Below are positions 45,349 through 49,585 of a DNA stretch of 49,585 bases, one piece after another. Location of the stretch: the IMG/VR virus record IMGVR_UViG_3300036760_000326, positions 1-49,585 of that record. One strand, written 5' to 3'. Within the stretch, counting starts at the first letter, position 1, and each line of letters begins with the position of its first letter. Below the pieces are notes generated by a model, which was given only the letters and a program-made list of their open reading frames with translations, did not search any database and was not told the DNA's origin. The stretch is from a virus. Both the position numbers and the translations under genes were made by a program.

Positions 45349-45745
45349 TGGATTGTTCCTCGTCCGCTACCTTAACAAATTTGACAGGCAACCCCATCAA
45401 CTGCACTTGCTGCTCCGTTAGCTCGTGCAGAAGAGGCGTGCCCGACGGCGCCTTAACATCGCCGCTGTCCTCGGCCCTCTCGCGCTCACCCGAATCGCCA
45501 AGCAACCCTAGAAGCTCCTCTGCATATTCCCGTGGCAGACCAGCCACAAGCACCTGCCACCGGCGCTCGTCTGTAATACGCCGTTCCCGCGCCCGCAATA
45601 GAAGTCGGATCTGCGGAAGTGATAGCCGGTCGAGCACATCCTCAAGGGTAAAGGCATACTCAGCCAGCAGTAACTCGATTTCGCCCGCTATTCCGAGGTC
45701 GTCGGCGTCTGGGGCAGAGCCGCCTTGACCCGACTCCCTAGTGCG
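45341..45745 (-). CDS. Tail assembly chaperone extension (gpT part), read by -1 frameshift
   Basis: Downstream frame of the chaperone pair. It joins the upstream protein by a -1 shift at TTTTTTC: after about 135 residues of the first frame, reading continues as RTRESGQGG, then ADDLGIAGEIELLLAE and LDRLSLPQIRLLLRARERR for about 134 residues, giving a fusion of about 269. An independent GTG at 45637 exists but would discard the first 36 codons, which continue the same helical domain. The fusion guides tape measure folding and tube assembly. Confidence 0.8.
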   Translation of the reverse strand, partial: RTRESGQGGSAPDADDLGIAGEIELLLAEYAFTLEDVLDRLSLPQIRLLLRARERRITDERRWQVLVAGLPREYAEELLGLLGDSGERERAEDSGDVKAPSGTPLLHELTEQQVQLMGLPVKFVKVADEEQSSV

Positions 45746-46149
45746 AAAAAACCGCGGATCAATACCTCCGGCTCATTCTGATCCCAGAGCGTCTCGAAGA
45801 TCTTGAGCGCCTGCCCCGGCATTGCATGCTCGGCGATATAATCAACATCTTCTGTGTCGAGCACAGAAGCCAGGAACCGTGGCAGCACATCTGGCACCGC
45901 GGCTAGCATAGCAACCATTAAGCTAGCCACCTGCGATGTGGAGATATTTGCTAGATCAACCGATGCCAGTGAAACAAACATTGGTGTCTCTACCAGCGCG
46001 TTGATCTCGGTAGCCACCGTGCTCAATACACGGGATAGGCCGCGGATCGACAATGGACGCTGCTTATACTCCCGTGCCCCAATCTTCCAAACGACTTCGG
46101 GCTCCAAATACACCTCTGCCGGTGTCTTACTGGCCTTCCCTTTAGACAT
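45688..46149 (-). CDS. Tail assembly chaperone (gpG-like), 153 aa
   Basis: ATG 46149 is preceded by GAGGTAAGCC. Helical protein with a central region VASLMVAMLAAVPDVLPRFLA and an end LIRGFFALGSRV. Located between the tube protein and the tape measure gene, where chaperones of this kind always lie. About 18 codons before its stop is a -1 slippery sequence leading to the longer gpGT-like form. Confidence 0.82.
   Translation of the reverse strand: MSKGKASKTPAEVYLEPEVVWKIGAREYKQRPLSIRGLSRVLSTVATEINALVETPMFVSLASVDLANISTSQVASLMVAMLAAVPDVLPRFLASVLDTEDVDYIAEHAMPGQALKIFETLWDQNEPEVLIRGFFALGSRVKAALPQTPTTSE
45745..45751 (-). promoter_or_regulatory. Programmed -1 ribosomal frameshift site
   Basis: In the coding strand the heptamer T-TTT-TTC lies in the correct register (codons GGT TTT TTC). 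Slipping back one base leaves perfect or near-perfect pairing in both sites and opens the frame ending at 45341. This is the canonical X-XXY-YYZ form used in phage tail chaperone genes. Confidence 0.85.
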
Positions 46150-46340
46150 GGCTTACCTCCTCACATAAGAGACAGTGACGCCCAAGTAATGAGCGTCGGA
46201 AAAATACGCATAGCGCTATCACTGGTGTTTTACAAGGGGGCGAGGGCCCAGCTATGCGCCTCGCCCCCCGATTGACGGGGATGCCGCGGTATCCCCGTAT
46301 TGCCCGTCGGTCAGCCCCCTACCGACGGAGGGTTATGTCA
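46150..46340 (-). other. Intergenic region with three consecutive stem-loops
   Basis: Between the tube protein and the chaperone. Read leftward: ACCGACGG/CCGTCGGT (46304-46328), ATCCCCGT/ACGGGGAT (46275-46298, eight-base loop), and a longer stem of GGGGGCGAG-type pairing (46236-46268). A 10-base palindrome ATAGCGCTAT follows at 46210-46219. None is followed by a proper T-run. They could lower transcription or stabilise the tube mRNA so that the tube protein is made in excess over the chaperone. Confidence 0.7.
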
Positions 46341-46934
46341 TTAAGCGTTGCGCTCGATAACAAGCTGCCCCAGCAGATCTTGGTCGGAGCGCGACATTAG
46401 TGGCATCGCCCGGAAGGTACACTTCATGATGGTGCTACCCTCACGAGTGTACCGCATAGCAGGCGCCGCCTGCTGATATGCTTGGTACAACATGACAATG
46501 GTGTACCGCTGTGGGTTCGTACCAGGAATGGACGAGACCAGCGTGATCGACTGTAGGCCGACAGTCGCCCCCGTCGGGCTCGTGGTGCCGAACGTAAACG
46601 TGTCGGTTTTAGGCGTGCTCCCATTATCGACAGTCAGCTTCACCTGCTGCAAGGCATCCTGCAAGTTGGCCGCCGCATATTCCAGCAGCGTGAATTCCAA
46701 CTGCATCTGCTCCTGCGTCGCAAAGACGGCCACTGGCGAGAGCACCTGATCGGCTAGCTCCTCATCATAAGTGACCTCATAAGTGAACACTGACTCACCC
46801 TGCGTCAGGCCCATCTCAGTGCCCGACCCAGGTACGCCATTAGTCAATGCCAACGGAGTGAACGCAGCGGGCGGTGTCACATTAGCATACAGGCGGCCAG
46901 CCGCGACACGTATCTTGGTTGGATCGAGTGCCAT
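46341..46934 (-). CDS. Major tail (tube) protein, 197 aa
   Basis: ATG 46934 has GAGGAGTAGAAGTT. The start MALDPTKIRVAAGRLYANVT and the beta-rich body (VFTYEVTYDEE, LTVDNGSTPKTDTFTFG, RYTIVMLYQAY) fit tube proteins that stack in rings around the tape measure. The position before chaperone and tape measure supports the call. A strong ribosome binding site and stem-loops behind the gene suit high expression. Confidence 0.78.
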   Translation of the reverse strand: MALDPTKIRVAAGRLYANVTPPAAFTPLALTNGVPGSGTEMGLTQGESVFTYEVTYDEELADQVLSPVAVFATQEQMQLEFTLLEYAAANLQDALQQVKLTVDNGSTPKTDTFTFGTTSPTGATVGLQSITLVSSIPGTNPQRYTIVMLYQAYQQAAPAMRYTREGSTIMKCTFRAMPLMSRSDQDLLGQLVIERNA

Positions 46935-46939
46935 AACTT

Positions 46940-47239
46940 CTACTCCTCGGCGGTGCCTTCAGGAGACCCTGAAACGGGCTCCGCTACTTCAACTTCCGGT
47001 GCGACCTCAAATGAGGAACGCTCAGTGGGTGGTAGCTCCGTCACCGGAGCCGGTTCCTCCGGCTCTTGGAACTCTAGTGCCTGTGCGGGATACTCCACAA
47101 AAAATGGAGCATCCTCCACCGAGACCTCCACAGGCACTCCACGATCAAACGTGTAGACGGCCCCAGAGGGGCCCGGAATCTTATATGTGTCTGCCTGTCC
47201 GCGATATACGATGCGAACAGATTGCTTCCGCTTTGCCAT
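46940..47239 (-). CDS. Small acidic structural or assembly protein, 99 aa
   Basis: ATG 47239 has GAGGTGAAAG. The first 50 residues form a small beta domain (VRIVYRGQADTYKIPG, TFDRGVPVEVS). The rest is Glu/Pro-rich and probably disordered. Such short proteins occur beside tail completion genes in many phages, but no function is established. Confidence 0.62.
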   Translation of the reverse strand: MAKRKQSVRIVYRGQADTYKIPGPSGAVYTFDRGVPVEVSVEDAPFFVEYPAQALEFQEPEEPAPVTELPPTERSSFEVAPEVEVAEPVSGSPEGTAEE

Positions 47240-47313
47240 CTTTCACCTCGCATCAGACGGCTACACCTAGCCTAGCGCATCGAGCGCCATGAGCCAAGAG
47301 TTGAGCCGATTTA

Positions 47314-47778
47314 CTACGTCGTCACGGCCATCATCATGCCATGATAGCCGAGAACCGTATGCCAAACCTCCTGATCCGCATCGAAGGTCTTGGTGTAGCC
47401 GGTCGGGTGGAACATCCAGACGAACAGAGTCGCCGTCGTCAGCACTGTCTCCGATCCTTCCTCTAAGAGATATGCAACCCGCCTAGCAATAGCATCCGCT
47501 TTATCTCCGTCTGGATCACGCACCCACACATGGATGTCCATACCGATGTCGCGGATGTCGTGTGTCTGCTCCGCTGGCGTTGGCAGATCCGAAGTCACGT
47601 TGAAAGTGATCCAGCATTTGTTGCGGATTGCCACCGCTGTATCGAAGGCCACGAATGCCTGATAAATCCGCGGATCATCAGGATCAGCGCCGAGCAATAC
47701 CGACAATGTGCTGTCGGCGTGTAGTACGCCGAATAGCGCAGTCAGAAGCTCAGCCGCCGCACCCGTCGTGGGAACCAT
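47314..47778 (-). CDS. Tail completion (terminator) protein, 154 aa
   Basis: ATG 47778 starts the frame. The ribosome binding site is weak. The order of a helical start (AAAELLTALFGVLHADSTL), beta strands with CWITFNVTSD, the helix ADAIARRVAYLLEEG, and final strands resembles the tail-terminator family (gpU/gp17/DUF3168-like). It would cap the tail tube and join it to the head. Assigned from fold-like pattern and position. Confidence 0.62.
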   Translation of the reverse strand: MVPTTGAAAELLTALFGVLHADSTLSVLLGADPDDPRIYQAFVAFDTAVAIRNKCWITFNVTSDLPTPAEQTHDIRDIGMDIHVWVRDPDGDKADAIARRVAYLLEEGSETVLTTATLFVWMFHPTGYTKTFDADQEVWHTVLGYHGMMMAVTT

Positions 47779-47784
47779 CGCGTA

Positions 47785-48147
47785 CTACCAGCCCAGCGCC
47801 AACAAATCAACCGTGCCCACGATGCTGGCTTCGGCCAGATAGAAGTAGTCCTTATCCGCGCCACTTTTCTGGTTGAACAAACCAGGCGAGTATGGGCCAA
47901 AGGCATAATATTTGCTGGCTACAATAGCCGTCGGGCCCAAGTCACCTGTGCGCCCATATGGGTCTGCCACCGATGTCACGGTCACGGAGATGCTCGAAGC
48001 CGCCTGAGTCCGCACCAGTACGATTACATGCCCGCCACCGTTAAACACCTTATGGCCTAATGCATCAGCGGCAGTCCAACCGGCGGTGATGTCTTTACCC
48101 GCAGCATCGCCAGGGGCGACCTGCACGGGAAGGTTTACTTGCGCCAT
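47785..48147 (-). CDS. Putative virion protein, 120 aa
   Basis: ATG 48147 has GGAGG. Beta-rich sequence with Gly/Ala turns (TAGWTAADALGHKVFNGGG, SISVTVTSVADPYG, YYAFGPYSPG) in the style of small head decoration or tube-associated proteins. Position among connector genes supports a structural role. Exact function unknown. Confidence 0.6.
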   Translation of the reverse strand: MAQVNLPVQVAPGDAAGKDITAGWTAADALGHKVFNGGGHVIVLVRTQAASSISVTVTSVADPYGRTGDLGPTAIVASKYYAFGPYSPGLFNQKSGADKDYFYLAEASIVGTVDLLALGW

Positions 48148-48148
48148 C

Positions 48149-48334
48149 CTAGTCCTCCTCCCGCCGCTTATCGGCGGTTCTGATTATGGCAGTCTTAATA
48201 GGCAGCCGCCTAGTCTTGATCTCCGGCTCGCCAGAGCCAGCGACCTCGGCCTCCTGGGAGAGATCGATCTTCTGTGGCTGCGCCTTTAGTTTCTTTGCCA
48301 TCGTTATCCCTATTGTCGGCTTCTTCAGAGGCAT
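48149..48334 (-). CDS. Small basic protein, about 61 aa
   Basis: ATG 48334 (GAGG eight bases upstream) or ATG 48301 (MAKKLKAQPQ, preceded by AGGG). Highly charged, mostly Lys, Arg and Glu, with no hydrophobic core, so probably disordered or nucleic-acid-binding. Function unknown. It is packed between two connector-region genes. Confidence 0.5.
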   Translation of the reverse strand: MPLKKPTIGITMAKKLKAQPQKIDLSQEAEVAGSGEPEIKTRRLPIKTAIIRTADKRREED

Positions 48335-48353
48335 CGTCAATGCCTCGCCCGAC

Positions 48354-48845
48354 TTACTTTGCGGCCCTGATAATTTCTTCGGTAGCTACAGCTAATTCAG
48401 CTTCTAGCTGGGCTCTTGCCATCGCCGCAGCAGGCCCTAAGAAAGGGCGGGCCGCCATGTGAATTGTCCCATCATGAACGAAATGTGCATAATGAATCCA
48501 TGACCCAATTTCCGAAGAAAAGCCGCCTTGCGCCAAATCACCGCCCACGACTTTCATAGGATCAGTCGCGGCGAGGTCAGCGCCCCCAAAGGCGGCCTGC
48601 TCGTCCCCGGAATGATCGATGTCAGGCGGCGCGGCATGACTGCTGCGCATCAACGTGCCAGTACGTCTATACCCGCGCTCCGGCGTGGCATAGATCATCG
48701 ACTGCAAACTTGCTCGCACCTGCGCCTGTAAAGATAATGCTGCCCGTCCTACGGCACGTTTAACAGGCGTCATGGCCCCCAGAGCCAACCGCTGACAAAG
48801 CTCTATTGGGCCCGTTGCATCTACGATGATTTCGATAAATGGCAT
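48354..48845 (-). CDS. HK97 gp10-like neck protein, 163 aa
   Basis: ATG 48845 (MPFIEIIVDATG) is favoured because an earlier ATG at 48908 lies within the upstream gene. The helix with RAVGRAALSLQAQVRASL, then YRRTGTLMRSS, and later WIHYAHFVHDGTIHMAARPFLGPA follows the HK97 gp10/gpZ pattern (G-T, Y-A-x-x-V-x-x-G, R-P-F-L). This family completes the tail-side neck of the head-tail joint. Confidence 0.78.
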   Translation of the reverse strand: MPFIEIIVDATGPIELCQRLALGAMTPVKRAVGRAALSLQAQVRASLQSMIYATPERGYRRTGTLMRSSHAAPPDIDHSGDEQAAFGGADLAATDPMKVVGGDLAQGGFSSEIGSWIHYAHFVHDGTIHMAARPFLGPAAAMARAQLEAELAVATEEIIRAAK

Positions 48846-48855
48846 GATATAGCTC

Positions 48856-49203
48856 TTAGTGGAACTTACGTAACCGAAGGAGCCAATGATGCCCTCGGCC
48901 AGCCGCATCGACGACGGCCATCACATCATAGCGCTCGCCGGTCGTCTCATCCTCCACAATGTCGTCATCCAAGATCGGCACCGACACTGCCCCGCATGGA
49001 ATCCAGCAGCCATAATATTGCTTATAAAGCTCACCGCCCGGTGTACGGAACTGCGGCGGTGGAGGCATCGTCCGCAGGACGTAGGGCTGGATCGCTGCTG
49101 GCACATGCATGGCGAGGATCTCCGTTTCCTCGCTGGATGTGCCGGAGGGCTTAATCGTGCGCTTAGACCGTTTGATCGTAACCAGCTTGTTCAAGCCGAG
49201 CAA
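48856..49203 (-). CDS. Head-tail adaptor (head closure) protein, 115 aa
   Basis: TTG 49203 is preceded by AAGGATAAGCCA. A small beta-barrel-like protein: NKLVTIKRSKRTIKPSG at the start, then AMHVPAAIQPY, DDIVEDETTGERYDVMAV and a final HWLLRLRKFH. This is the usual layout of SPP1 gp16-type head closure proteins, and the place between connector and gp10-like gene fits. Confidence 0.65.
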   Translation of the reverse strand: MLGLNKLVTIKRSKRTIKPSGTSSEETEILAMHVPAAIQPYVLRTMPPPPQFRTPGGELYKQYYGCWIPCGAVSVPILDDDIVEDETTGERYDVMAVVDAAGRGHHWLLRLRKFH

Positions 49204-49213
49204 TGGCTTATCC

Positions 49214-49585
49214 TTACTTTAGAGGCGTCATTCGATAGAATTCGAGGATCTGCCGAGCCGCTTCCGGTATCGGGCAGGCAAATCCGGCAGGCTCGCCATC
49301 CCCACGCCCCACAGTTACAGAATAGGTGCCGATTACGAAGCTCCGTACCCCGGCGACGCCTTCTTCGATAAGTTGCTTCTGAGCAATCGTAGATGCTGCG
49401 ATGAGTACCACGGCGAGCTTCACTTCCTCTGGGATGGTAGTGTAGCCAGCTTTATAGGTCACATCGATGACAGGCTCCGAGATACCGAGGGTCAGTAACT
49501 CCGGCGTCAAAGTCGTAGCCGAGGCTAATGAGGCCAGCACGATGTAATGCTGTGTATTGTTGATAAGGAAATCAACCACGCGCAA
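49214..49585 (-). CDS. Head-tail connector protein, partial (N-terminus outside window)
   Basis: The frame runs to the right edge of the window, so the true start is not visible. The visible 123 residues are helical, with VTYKAGYTTIPEEVKLAVVLIAASTIAQ (split here as VTYKAGYTTIPEEV then KLAVVLIAASTIAQ) and YSVTVGRGDG. GYxxIP followed by a hydrophobic helix is typical of SPP1 gp15/HK97 gp6-type connector proteins. It would sit under the portal. Confidence 0.7.
   Translation of the reverse strand: MRVVDFLINNTQHYIVLASLASATTLTPELLTLGISEPVIDVTYKAGYTTIPEEVKLAVVLIAASTIAQKQLIEEGVAGVRSFVIGTYSVTVGRGDGEPAGFACPIPEAARQILEFYRMTPLK

Overview
The window is bacteriophage DNA: a large block of tail and head-tail connector genes, an almost complete phage replication and recombination set, many tiny overlapping genes joined by ATGA, GTGA or TAGTG start-stop overlaps, and no ribosomal or metabolic housekeeping genes. 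The tape measure protein (TP901 core type) together with a -1 frameshifted tail chaperone points to a long-tailed phage, most likely a siphovirus. The ribosome binding sites (AGGAGG type) and one near-consensus sigma-70 promoter indicate a bacterial host. I cannot name the host. No capsid, portal, terminase or convincing lysis gene lies inside the window.

Layout. Positions 1-3647 carry a rightward cluster of small unknown genes, one single-span membrane peptide, a zinc-finger protein and an RNA ligase. It meets the leftward genes tail to tail with a 38-base overlap. Positions 3610 to about 32700 form one leftward early block of about 45 genes. Its only clear promoter is at 32722-32750. In transcription order it encodes a first small coiled-coil gene, a UvsW-like helicase, a NUMOD4/HNH homing endonuclease, two winged-helix proteins, DnaB-like helicase, primase, a dATP/dGTP pyrophosphohydrolase-like protein, a possible UvsY-like mediator, a single-stranded-DNA binding protein, RecA, a split Rad50 with Mre11, a C5 DNA methyltransferase, a RuvC-like resolvase, an intein-bearing metallophosphoesterase, a uracil-DNA-glycosylase/DNA-polymerase-I fusion, RNase HII, a protein resembling the C-terminal domain of RNA polymerase alpha, a GP88-like protein, two deoxyribosyltransferase-like proteins, a second DNA methyltransferase interrupted by a LAGLIDADG domain, and a tail of small membrane and zinc-ribbon proteins.

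Positions 32789-33240 are a hinge between the modules. They hold the promoter, the C-terminal scrap of a tyrosine recombinase and a CTAG-rich AT-rich stretch, which suggests descent from a temperate phage. Positions 33241-49585 hold the leftward late genes: tail fibre, tail hub with beta-propeller domains, a small tail protein, tape measure, frameshifted chaperone pair, tube protein, tail completion and head-tail connector proteins. The last one is cut by the window edge.

How it works together: helicase, primase, the polymerase with its own uracil-removing domain, SSB, RNase HII and the helicase loader candidate make a nearly self-contained replisome. RecA, Mre11, split Rad50, UvsW-like helicase, RuvC-like resolvase and the UvsY candidate form a recombination-dependent replication and repair set like that of T4. 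Three different homing or self-splicing elements (intein, in-frame LAGLIDADG domain, HNH gene) have settled inside this block.
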